Source: an uncultured Lachnospiraceae bacterium
GTDB taxonomy: Bacteria > Bacillota > Clostridia > Lachnospirales > Lachnospiraceae
Length of the DNA: 6,296 nucleotides
Reading direction: 5' to 3'
Assembly: GCA_934338765.1 (NCBI GenBank)
Contig: CAKRHL010000128.1
Location: forward strand, 1-6,296
The notes under the pieces were generated by a model. It saw only the letters and a program-made list of their open reading frames with translations, ran no database searches and was not told where the DNA came from. The translations under genes and the position numbers were made by a program. Of the stretch, positions 1 to 5,804 are shown piece by piece; position 1 is the first letter of the stretch, and each line of letters begins with the position of its first letter.

Positions 1-2828
1 GATATATCCGATACCAGGGACAGTCCCGCCTGTGCAAACTTTTCTTCAAATTCTCCGTTCGTCTGATTGACCAGTTCCCCGAAATTTAATGTCGTGATCT
101 GTAGCTCTATAGTTCCGGAGGAAGCCTTCGATGCCTCCACCAGATCCTCGATAAGACCTTTGAGACGCATAGACTTTTGATCCAAAATATCCAGATACTC
201 CTGCACCCTTGCATTATCAATATGCTCTCTCTTTAACAGATCCACATAATTGATCACGGAAGTCAGAGGTGTTTTGATATCATGGGATACATTGGTGATC
301 AGTTCGGTCTTCATCCTCTCGCTTCGTATGGACTCCTCCACCGCACTTTCCAGTCCCTGCCGGATATGATTGATCGTGTCCGCCAGCTCTTTTTGCTCTT
401 TGGAGGCTTTATCCGGCAGTTCGATCTGATACGAAATTTCCCCCTGTGCAATTCTCTCGGCACCATTCTGGATCTTTTCATCGGCAATCCCATTTCTCAT
501 TGCCAGTAGAAGTGCTCCCTCTCCGGCAACCAAAAGCAATGGAAGACAGATCACACAGATCACAACTGTTATACCAAAGGAAGCACCATAAGGATAATTT
601 ACCACCACATTGATCCAGCAGACAATCCATATTAAAAGCCACAATACAGCAAAGACGATCACTGCAATCCCATATCTGACAAATGCTCTCGTATCTTTAT
701 ATTTTTGAATAAATACTTTCAGCTTTGCCCCGGCAAGCTTTCCACCTGTTTTTCCCTTTCGGAAACACCAGCGGATCATGCTGTTCTCTGTCAGCCTTTT
801 CTGGCAAATTCTTTGTACGATCCCCAATAGGAGAATCATAACAGCCAGTGCCATTGCAGCGATCAGAATTGCATCGGCAATCCTTGTTATGCTTATATTA
901 CCAATATTGACACGATCCATCGTCTGCTCCCGATCCGAAATCTGGTACAGATCATACACAACACCATTCAGCAGATACACCCCTGCCAGCGCTGTTGCTG
1001 CCAGCAGTTCCGATGGAATCTTCTGCAGGCGGTTCTTTCTTCTCTCTGATTTTCCACCGGACACTGCCAGTCCCAAAAAAGCCACCAGCAGACATAACAG
1101 ACTGATTCCAAATATCACAATACTGCGGCCTGCCATATTTTTTGCCTGCATATACTGTTTCCGTGCATTCTGGTAAGTCTGATACAGAGAAGCCATCCCA
1201 CTTGTCTTGCCCGGAGAAGTAACATCCAGTGCAGGATATCCCACAGCCACATAGGCATTCTGCCGGGAATCTGTCAGCTTCTTAAGGAATTTCTTAAGAT
1301 CTCCGGAATTGTCAAAGTCTTCCCAGAACCAGTTACTCTGGTACACCTCTCCTCTTGCATCATAAATCGCATATTCATAAGCTGTTTTTTTATCATCAAT
1401 CGCACCCCGTTCCAGATTTGCCACATATGCTGTCCAGTTTTCATCGCTGCTGACCAGACTCTTTCCACCAACCGTTACATCATACAGGAAATCAGACTTC
1501 TGTAAAAATTTCTCCAGTCCATTTCCAAAACTGATCATAAATTGTGCCAGATCTGCTGCCATAGCCTCGCTGCATAAAGCCTCTCCCTTCTTCCATGGAG
1601 TACTTATGGAATTTTCCATAAGCGCCTGTCCCTTCTTTTTGAGTTCTCCTGTATATTCCTCCAAACTTTTATCATATACGTAATATTCATAATCATCCGT
1701 GACATCACTATAATAGGCCTCGGGATCTTTTAGAAAATTCTTCAGGGTAAAATCCGATTTTCCATCATTATAATACAGTTTGTCATCCTCATGAAGCCGG
1801 AGAGCTTTTGAATGCTCCTGATCATCCATTGCATCATAGATATACACAACAGAACTATCTTCCACCGTTCTGGAATTACTTTCGATATTATACATCTGGG
1901 TAATACAATGAGCTTTCCGGTAATCTTTCATTACATAATCATAATAATCACTATATTGGGTACCATCCTCCGCAGTTCCCTCAAAATCATTTTCCGCAGC
2001 CAGTGCCATCTGGTACATCAGCCATCCGTTTGCATAACTGGAATACGCCTGTCCAAGCCATTTTGCATAAACAGACCGAAGCGGTATCTTCTGTGTCGTT
2101 TTTGTCATATCTACCACCGCTGTTTCTGCTCTTTGACTATCCCCCTGCAGCCCCGACAGTAATGTTTCCTGTCCCTCGTAACGCTTGGTCGTCGGTGTAT
2201 CCCGCTCCTGTTTTTTCGCCTCTTTCCACTCCTTTGCAGAATATTTCTGTCCGGATGCCACCGTATCATAAAGGGTGCTTTTCTGCCAGTCTCCGGTTGC
2301 AAAATAGACGTTCTTCAAGGTAAACAGCTGCGATGCCTTTTTTCTGATGCTCACATGATCCTGGCTATATTTTTCAAAGCTATTTATATAGTTATTAAAG
2401 TATCCATCATAATCGTAATTATGACCTTTCCAGCCGGCAGCTTCCTTTAAGGTAACCGTCTTCTCCCCTGTGCCGGCTCCTGTCTGCAAAAACGGCATAT
2501 CTTCAATTTTGCCTTTATAAAAGGAGCCATCCCCGCTTCCCATCCTGCGTATTTCCAAATATAATTCCAAAGCCTGCAGATAACTGTCCGTCAGCTTCTG
2601 AAACTCCAGACTTTCCTCCATCTTTCCGCTCTCGGAAACATTGCTTTCCCGGGTCAGACGGTTCATAACTGACTTTCCTCCAAGATAATTTATCCCGGAA
2701 AGGGACGCTGTCACTGTTGCTGCCGTCAGAACCATTCCCAGAAAGATACGGACCAATTTTCTTTTATTTGTTTTCCCCTTTTTTGGTTTCTCTTCTTTGT
2801 TTTCCCTTATCTCTTTGTTTCGTCTCAT
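1..2828 (-). CDS. Sensor histidine kinase with large extracytoplasmic domain and six membrane segments (C-terminus missing)
   Basis: Membrane sensor kinase, predicted to autophosphorylate on histidine and pass the phosphate to the response regulator encoded just upstream. The 942 residues in the window are in one open frame. The basic N-terminus is followed by membrane segment 1 (about 25-45), then about 520 extracytoplasmic residues (46-566) rich in Tyr, Asp, Glu and Lys that I cannot match to a named sensor family. Five more membrane segments follow at about 569-589, 604-625, 650-671, 720-743 and 752-776. Basic loops at 593-603 and 673-718 agree with a cytoplasmic N- and C-terminus. A HAMP-like linker (about 780-835) leads to HisKA with the H-box NVSHDIKTPLTS, phospho-acceptor His849. 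The ATPase N, G1 and G2 boxes lie beyond the left edge. The ATG is chosen because an AAGGGGGG ribosome site precedes it by 9 bases and the regulator stops 24 bases upstream, indicating one operon. Kinase identity is secure; the signal is unknown. Confidence 0.93.
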   Translation of the reverse strand, partial: MRRNKEIRENKEEKPKKGKTNKRKLVRIFLGMVLTAATVTASLSGINYLGGKSVMNRLTRESNVSESGKMEESLEFQKLTDSYLQALELYLEIRRMGSGDGSFYKGKIEDMPFLQTGAGTGEKTVTLKEAAGWKGHNYDYDGYFNNYINSFEKYSQDHVSIRKKASQLFTLKNVYFATGDWQKSTLYDTVASGQKYSAKEWKEAKKQERDTPTTKRYEGQETLLSGLQGDSQRAETAVVDMTKTTQKIPLRSVYAKWLGQAYSSYANGWLMYQMALAAENDFEGTAEDGTQYSDYYDYVMKDYRKAHCITQMYNIESNSRTVEDSSVVYIYDAMDDQEHSKALRLHEDDKLYYNDGKSDFTLKNFLKDPEAYYSDVTDDYEYYVYDKSLEEYTGELKKKGQALMENSISTPWKKGEALCSEAMAADLAQFMISFGNGLEKFLQKSDFLYDVTVGGKSLVSSDENWTAYVANLERGAIDDKKTAYEYAIYDARGEVYQSNWFWEDFDNSGDLKKFLKKLTDSRQNAYVAVGYPALDVTSPGKTSGMASLYQTYQNARKQYMQAKNMAGRSIVIFGISLLCLLVAFLGLAVSGGKSERRKNRLQKIPSELLAATALAGVYLLNGVVYDLYQISDREQTMDRVNIGNISITRIADAILIAAMALAVMILLLGIVQRICQKRLTENSMIRWCFRKGKTGGKLAGAKLKVFIQKYKDTRAFVRYGIAVIVFAVLWLLIWIVCWINVVVNYPYGASFGITVVICVICLPLLLVAGEGALLLAMRNGIADEKIQNGAERIAQGEISYQIELPDKASKEQKELADTINHIRQGLESAVEESIRSERMKTELITNVSHDIKTPLTSVINYVDLLKREHIDNARVQEYLDILDQKSMRLKGLIEDLVEASKASSGTIELQITTLNFGELVNQTNGEFEEKFAQAGLSLVSDI

Positions 2829-2852
2829 CTTATAAATCCCCCCTTGTCCGAT

Positions 2853-3545
2853 TTACTGATTTTCCAGCTTGTAACCTACGCCCCACACAACCTTCAGATA
2901 TCTTGGTTCTTTGGGGTTGATCTCGATCTTTTCCCGGATATGGCGGATATGTACTGCCACTGTATTTTCTGCAGCATAGCCATTTTCATTCCAGATGCTC
3001 TCATAAATCTGCCGGCTGGAAAAGACCTTTCCCGGATGTTTCATCATCAGCAGCAGGATATTGTACTCCAGAGGGGTCATCCTGATCAGCTCGCCATCCA
3101 TGTAAACCTGCTTGCAGTCATCATCCATCTCCAATCCTCCGAGACGATAAGTCATTCCCCCTGATGGCATCGGCTCGCTCATCATGTCATAACGTCTCAG
3201 CTGGGATTTGACTCTGGCCACCAGCTCCAACGGATTAAATGGTTTGGTCACATAATCGTCCGCACCGATATTCAGTCCAAGGATCTTATCTGCATCCTCC
3301 GATTTGGCAGAAATGATAATAACAGGTACCTTACTCTCCTCGCGGATCTTCATGGTAGCATGGATCCCATCCAGCTTTGGCATCATCACATCGATCACCA
3401 GCAGGTCAATATGATTCTTCCGTATCTGATCCAATGCCTGCATTCCATCATAAGCCGCAAGCACTTCATAGTCCTCCTGCTCCAGATAGATCTGAATTGC
3501 CTCCACGATTTCCTTATCATCATCACATACCAGTATTGTCTGCAT
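2853..3545 (-). CDS. OmpR-family response regulator (receiver plus winged helix)
   Basis: Cytoplasmic DNA-binding response regulator of 230 residues, a usual length for the OmpR/PhoB family. The receiver domain spans about 1-118, with the acidic cluster Asp8-Asp10, phospho-acceptor Asp52 (in VIDVMMPKLDG), the switch residue Ser79 and the conserved Lys101 of the DDYVTKPF motif. A linker (about 119-135) joins a winged-helix domain (136-230). Its recognition helix is about 193-207 (ENTVAVHIRHIREKI), and it ends in the typical VVWGVGYKLE wing. The ATG has an AGAGGA ribosome site about 6 bases upstream. The gene is first in an operon with the histidine kinase 24 bases downstream, which is almost certainly its partner. 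Three TTAAG boxes at 3613-3650 upstream could be its own binding sites, since OmpR-family proteins often bind direct repeats in 11-base phase. Target genes are unknown. The family call is secure; no specific orthologue is claimed. Confidence 0.97.
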   Translation of the reverse strand: MQTILVCDDDKEIVEAIQIYLEQEDYEVLAAYDGMQALDQIRKNHIDLLVIDVMMPKLDGIHATMKIREESKVPVIIISAKSEDADKILGLNIGADDYVTKPFNPLELVARVKSQLRRYDMMSEPMPSGGMTYRLGGLEMDDDCKQVYMDGELIRMTPLEYNILLLMMKHPGKVFSSRQIYESIWNENGYAAENTVAVHIRHIREKIEINPKEPRYLKVVWGVGYKLENQ

Positions 3546-3595
3546 TTTTGTCCTCTTTTCCGTACTCTGTCGTACCTTGCTGCTTTACATTTCTT

Positions 3596-3601
3596 ATCAT
3601 A
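3596..3601 (-). promoter_or_regulatory. Possible -10 element of the two-component operon
   Basis: The minus strand reads TATGAT about 50 bases upstream of the regulator start, which would give a 5' leader of roughly 40 bases. There is no good -35 hexamer at 16-18 bases. The nearest candidate, TTGTCT at 3616-3621, is only 14 bases away. A promoter with a weak -35 would fit activator dependence, but the call rests on one hexamer. Confidence 0.4.
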
Positions 3602-3612
3602 AACTACAATTT

Positions 3613-3650
3613 TTAAGACAAGCGAATGAAATTCTTAAGATTTCTTTAAG
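3613..3650 (-). promoter_or_regulatory. Three TTAAG direct repeats in helical phase, putative regulator-binding array
   Basis: Plus-strand TTAAG (CTTAA on the coding strand) occurs at 3613-3617, 3635-3639 and 3646-3650, so the starts are 22 and 11 bases apart. The middle copy sits in the near-palindrome TCTTAAGA. A slot for a fourth copy at 3624 is degenerate. All copies would lie on one face of the helix just upstream of the possible -10. Direct repeats at about 11-base period are a known OmpR/PhoB-family arrangement, for example the PhoP boxes of Bacillus subtilis. Autoregulation by the adjacent regulator is inference. Confidence 0.4.
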
Positions 3651-3670
3651 TTTATCACAGAATGAATGAA

Positions 3671-3710
3671 GAAAAAAGAGGCCACCGTATTGCCCGTTAC
3701 GGTGGCCTCT
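3671..3710 (-). terminator. Intrinsic terminator of the amt-PII gene
   Basis: Perfect 12-base-pair inverted repeat, GAGGCCACCGTA at 3678-3689 and TACGGTGGCCTC at 3698-3709, with an 8-base loop. One further A-T pair (3677/3710) extends it. Read on the minus strand, the GC-rich stem runs into TTTTTTC (3677-3671), a standard Rho-independent terminator about 100 bases after the transporter stop. On the plus strand the stem is not followed by a T run, so orientation is clear. It separates the transporter from the two-component operon. The 3710-3807 segment between it and the stop codon shows no other structure. Confidence 0.93.
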
Positions 3711-3807
3711 CAGATCAGGTTTTCCACGAAACTCCCGACCAGAACCTCTATGAAGTTCCATATTCACACACAATCAAATTTAAAGGAAAACTCATACTTT
3801 TTGCACT

Positions 3808-5568
3808 CTATTCGGCTGCATCCTGGAGAGCGTCAAAACCTTCCTCTCCGGTACGAACCTTCACCACATTCTCTACATCATATACGAAGATCTTACCATC
3901 TCCGTAGTGACCGGTGTAAAGAACCTTCTTAGCTGTCTCGATCACAGTCTCGATCGGTACAGAACTGATAACAACCTCTACCTTCACCTTCGGGATCAGC
4001 ATGACACTAAGCTCGGCACCACGATAGGTTGTTGTAATACCCTTCTGTGTACCACAGCCCATAACCTGTGTCACGGTAATACCATTGACACCGATCTGGT
4101 TCATTGCTTCCTTCAGCTCATCAAACTTATTCTGCTGACAGATAATGGAAATCTTTGTAAACTTCTCGGTCATATCTCCCGGCTTTGATGCTACAGGCTT
4201 CATCGCAGGCTTATGATCACTGCTCTTCTCAATCACAGGTGCAAGACCACTCTTTGGTACCGGCATGGTTCCTGCGGAGTAGAACATATTGCCGGCCGGC
4301 ATAAAGTCTGCATATGCAGATGTTAAGCCGTGCTCCTTCACATCGAGACCGATAAGCTCTTCCTCCTCAGATACTCTTAATCCAAGAGTTGCCTTAATGA
4401 TCAGGAAGGTGATCGTGATCGTAATTGCTGTCCATGCAATGGTGCTGAACATTCCCACAAACTGAAGACCAAGCTGTGTAAATCCGCCACCATAGAAAAG
4501 ACCCTCTCCTTTAATAGCACCACCCTCTAAAGCAATCTGATAACCGGGTGCTGATTTTGTTGCAAAAAGACCAACAGCGATGGTACCCCAGATACCGTTC
4601 ATCATATGTACTGCAACGGCACCAACCGGATCATCAATCTTTAATACATAGTCCAGGAGCCATACACCAAATACAACCAGAACACCTGCAACCGCACCGA
4701 TCACTGCTGCACCGGCACAGTCTGTCACATCACAAGGTGCTGTAATGGCTACAAGACCTGCCAGAGATGCATTCAGACACATAGACACATCCGGCTTGCC
4801 ATATTTGATCCAGGTAAAGATCATACATACAACCGTTGCAACTGCCGGAGCAACCGTTGTTGTCAGGAAAATGGAACCCAGATCCGGAATTGATGTTGCT
4901 GCTGCACCGTTGAATCCATACCAGCCAAGCCACAGGATAAATACACCAAGAGCACCTATCGTTAAGTTGTGTCCCGGAATCGCATGAGGCTTTCCGGTTC
5001 TCTTGCTGAACTTGCCAATACGAGGTCCAAGCATTGCCGCACCGATCAGGGCACAGATACCACCAACCATATGAATACAGTTAGAACCGGCAAAATCATG
5101 GAATCCCATCTGTGCCAGGAAGCCGCCGCCCCAGGTCCAGTGTGCTTCTACCGGATAGATCACTGCGGAGATCACTGCGGAGTAAACACAGTAGGAAATG
5201 AATTTTGTACGTTCTGCCATGGCACCGGAAACGATCGTCGCTGTTGTGGCACAAAATACAAGGTTAAATACGAAAGTGGAATAATCGTAATTTCCATAAT
5301 GAGAGAAGATATTGAAATCAAGTTTTCCAATAAAACCTCCCATATCATTTCCCAACAGAAGAGATGCACCGATCAGGAAAAACATAAAAGTACCAATACA
5401 AAAATCCATCAGGTTCTTCATAATAATGTTTCCGGCATTCTTTGCTCTGGTAAAACCAGCCTCTACCATTGCAAATCCTGCCTGCATCCAGAATACTAAT
5501 GCTGCTCCTATCAAATACCATACGCCATACAGGTTATCGTTGACGTACTGAATCACTTCTTTCGACAT
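3808..5568 (-). CDS. amt: Ammonium transporter (Amt/Mep/Rh family) with fused C-terminal PII regulatory domain
   Basis: Membrane channel/transporter for ammonium, 586 residues against roughly 400-430 for plain bacterial Amt; the excess is a fused PII domain. Eleven membrane segments fit between about 14 and 394. The family signature begins at Asp158 (DFAGSNCIHMVGG). The pore twin histidines are His166 and His321, and the likely phenylalanine gate is Phe105 and Phe219. The Amt cytoplasmic tail (about 395-422, LRVSEEEELIGLDVKEHG) is intact. A Pro/Lys-rich linker (about 424-468) leads to a full-length PII domain (about 470-586), with the T-loop around GCGTQKG and YRGAEL (504-520) and the C-terminal PII motif TGHYGDGKIFV (552-562). 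Against E. coli GlnB, Tyr51 is Leu520, Ser49 of cyanobacterial PII is Ala, Arg47 is kept as Arg516, and Arg101 is Lys570. The start at 5568 is set by AGGAGG 8 bases upstream and by alignment to Amt N-termini. The gene has its own promoter and its own terminator. Identity is very secure. Confidence 0.97.
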   Translation of the reverse strand: MSKEVIQYVNDNLYGVWYLIGAALVFWMQAGFAMVEAGFTRAKNAGNIIMKNLMDFCIGTFMFFLIGASLLLGNDMGGFIGKLDFNIFSHYGNYDYSTFVFNLVFCATTATIVSGAMAERTKFISYCVYSAVISAVIYPVEAHWTWGGGFLAQMGFHDFAGSNCIHMVGGICALIGAAMLGPRIGKFSKRTGKPHAIPGHNLTIGALGVFILWLGWYGFNGAAATSIPDLGSIFLTTTVAPAVATVVCMIFTWIKYGKPDVSMCLNASLAGLVAITAPCDVTDCAGAAVIGAVAGVLVVFGVWLLDYVLKIDDPVGAVAVHMMNGIWGTIAVGLFATKSAPGYQIALEGGAIKGEGLFYGGGFTQLGLQFVGMFSTIAWTAITITITFLIIKATLGLRVSEEEELIGLDVKEHGLTSAYADFMPAGNMFYSAGTMPVPKSGLAPVIEKSSDHKPAMKPVASKPGDMTEKFTKISIICQQNKFDELKEAMNQIGVNGITVTQVMGCGTQKGITTTYRGAELSVMLIPKVKVEVVISSVPIETVIETAKKVLYTGHYGDGKIFVYDVENVVKVRTGEEGFDALQDAAE

Positions 5569-5576
5569 ATAACATT

Positions 5577-5582
5577 CCTCCT
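5577..5582 (-). promoter_or_regulatory. Ribosome binding site that fixes the amt start
   Basis: AGGAGG on the minus strand (core of AAGGAGGA) lies 8 bases before the ATG at 5568. This rules out the in-frame upstream starts at 5592 (ATG) and 5652 (GTG). The first of these would begin before this site, and the second would begin inside the leader hairpin. An ATG at 5575 directly abuts the site but is out of frame. Confidence 0.92.
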
Positions 5583-5601
5583 TGGTTTTCATTTTTTTCG
5601 T

Positions 5602-5613
5602 TTCACATGTGAA
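5602..5613. repeat. Perfect 12-base palindrome in the amt leader
   Basis: TTCACATGTGAA is its own reverse complement and lies between the leader hairpins and the ribosome site, at about +72 to +83 of the predicted transcript. As RNA it could form only a 4-pair stem with a CAUG loop. As DNA it has the form of a dimeric operator. No regulator can be named from the sequence. Confidence 0.5.
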
Positions 5614-5631
5614 TGTTACATTGAAGTAACA
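5614..5631 (-). repeat. Inverted repeat / RNA hairpin with hexaloop in the amt leader
   Basis: TGTTAC at 5614-5619 and GTAACA at 5626-5631 form a perfect 6-base-pair stem around a 6-base loop (UUCAAU in the minus-strand RNA). It follows the U-rich tail of the leader terminator directly and abuts the 12-base palindrome. It could be an RNA stem-loop or a protein operator. It resembles a GlnR/TnrA half-site pair but its central spacing is one base too long for that consensus (TGTNA-N7-TNACA). Confidence 0.5.
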
Positions 5632-5633
5632 GG

Positions 5634-5679
5634 AAAAAGAAAAAGGCGCCACGATTGCTTTTCGCTTCGTGACACCTTT
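5634..5679 (-). terminator. Hairpin with U-rich tail in the amt leader, probable attenuator
   Basis: In minus-strand RNA, the arm from 5679-5667 (AAAGGUGUCACGA) pairs with the arm from 5654-5642 (UCGUGGCGCCUUU) over 13 positions, two of them G-U wobbles, around a 12-base loop. The tail that follows is UUCUUUUU (5641-5634). Read as plus-strand RNA the two wobble positions become A-C mismatches, so the structure is built for the minus transcript. Because a consensus promoter ends at 5692, this terminator would act on the promoter's own transcript from about +6. It may also stop transcripts from the upstream gene, for which I see no other terminator. Confidence 0.75.
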
Positions 5680-5683
5680 GTCA
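5670..5683 (-). promoter_or_regulatory. Competing 5' hairpin (candidate antiterminator or protein-binding stem-loop)
   Basis: In the minus-strand RNA, UGACA (5683-5679) can pair with UGUCA (5674-5670) around AAGG. If the innermost A-U pair opens, the stem is 4 pairs with a 6-base loop AAAGGU. This stem uses most of the 5' arm of the leader terminator, so the two cannot form together. Alone it is weaker than the terminator and would need a bound protein or a kinetic advantage. Confidence 0.4.
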
Positions 5684-5691
5684 TAAATCCC

Positions 5692-5719
5692 ATTATATTC
5701 ATTCCGTCTTTTCTGTCAA
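5692..5719 (-). promoter_or_regulatory. Consensus sigma-A promoter of amt
   Basis: The minus strand carries an exact TTGACA -35 (5719-5714) and an exact TATAAT -10 (5697-5692), separated by 16 bases, one less than optimal. The predicted transcript start is near A5684, giving a leader of about 116 bases before the amt ATG. It lies 85 bases after the stop of the upstream gene and matches the orientation of amt. Confidence 0.88.
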
Positions 5720-5754
5720 GGAACTTTACAGAACTCTTTTCAAAGAAAGGTTTC

Positions 5755-5766
5755 AGAAATATTTCT
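5755..5766. repeat. Perfect 12-base palindrome upstream of the amt promoter
   Basis: AGAAATATTTCT is self-complementary and centred near -76 relative to the predicted amt transcript start, a position where an upstream activator could bind. It is AT-rich, has no zero-length-loop RNA hairpin of note and no T run, so it does not look like the terminator of the upstream gene. Chance occurrence in AT-rich DNA is plausible. Confidence 0.3.
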
Positions 5767-5804
5767 CTTTCAATTATTCGTTTTTCACAAAACATTTGAA
5801 AGTC

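Noticed and set aside
778..2323. Plus-strand open frames of 106-132 codons opposite the histidine kinase
   Set aside because: The minus-strand kinase frame is continuous with motifs and membrane segments in register; the plus frames look like its complement and have no recognisable domain.
2829..2855. Possible read-through fusion of regulator and kinase, since both are in the same frame
   Set aside because: A TAA stop separates them, the kinase has its own ribosome site and start, and being in the same frame is a one-in-three chance event.
4969..5499. 176-codon open frame on the plus strand opposite amt
   Set aside because: It is antisense to strongly conserved Amt transmembrane coding sequence, has an unnatural composition rich in His, Cys, Arg and Thr, and has no sign of a recognisable protein.
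5614..5631. GlnR/TnrA box in the amt leader
   Set aside because: The consensus TGTNA-N7-TNACA needs 7 central bases. Here there are 8, and the site lies downstream of the predicted start.
5569..5652. Longer amt reading frame starting at GTG 5652 or ATG 5592
   Set aside because: The extension would begin inside the leader hairpin or just before the ribosome binding site, encodes a low-complexity leader peptide, and leaves AGGAGG inside the coding region. The ATG at 5568 has ideal spacing and matches Amt N-termini.
5755..5766. Terminator for the upstream solute-binding-type gene
   Set aside because: The palindrome is AT-rich, has no loop and is not followed by a T run on the minus strand.
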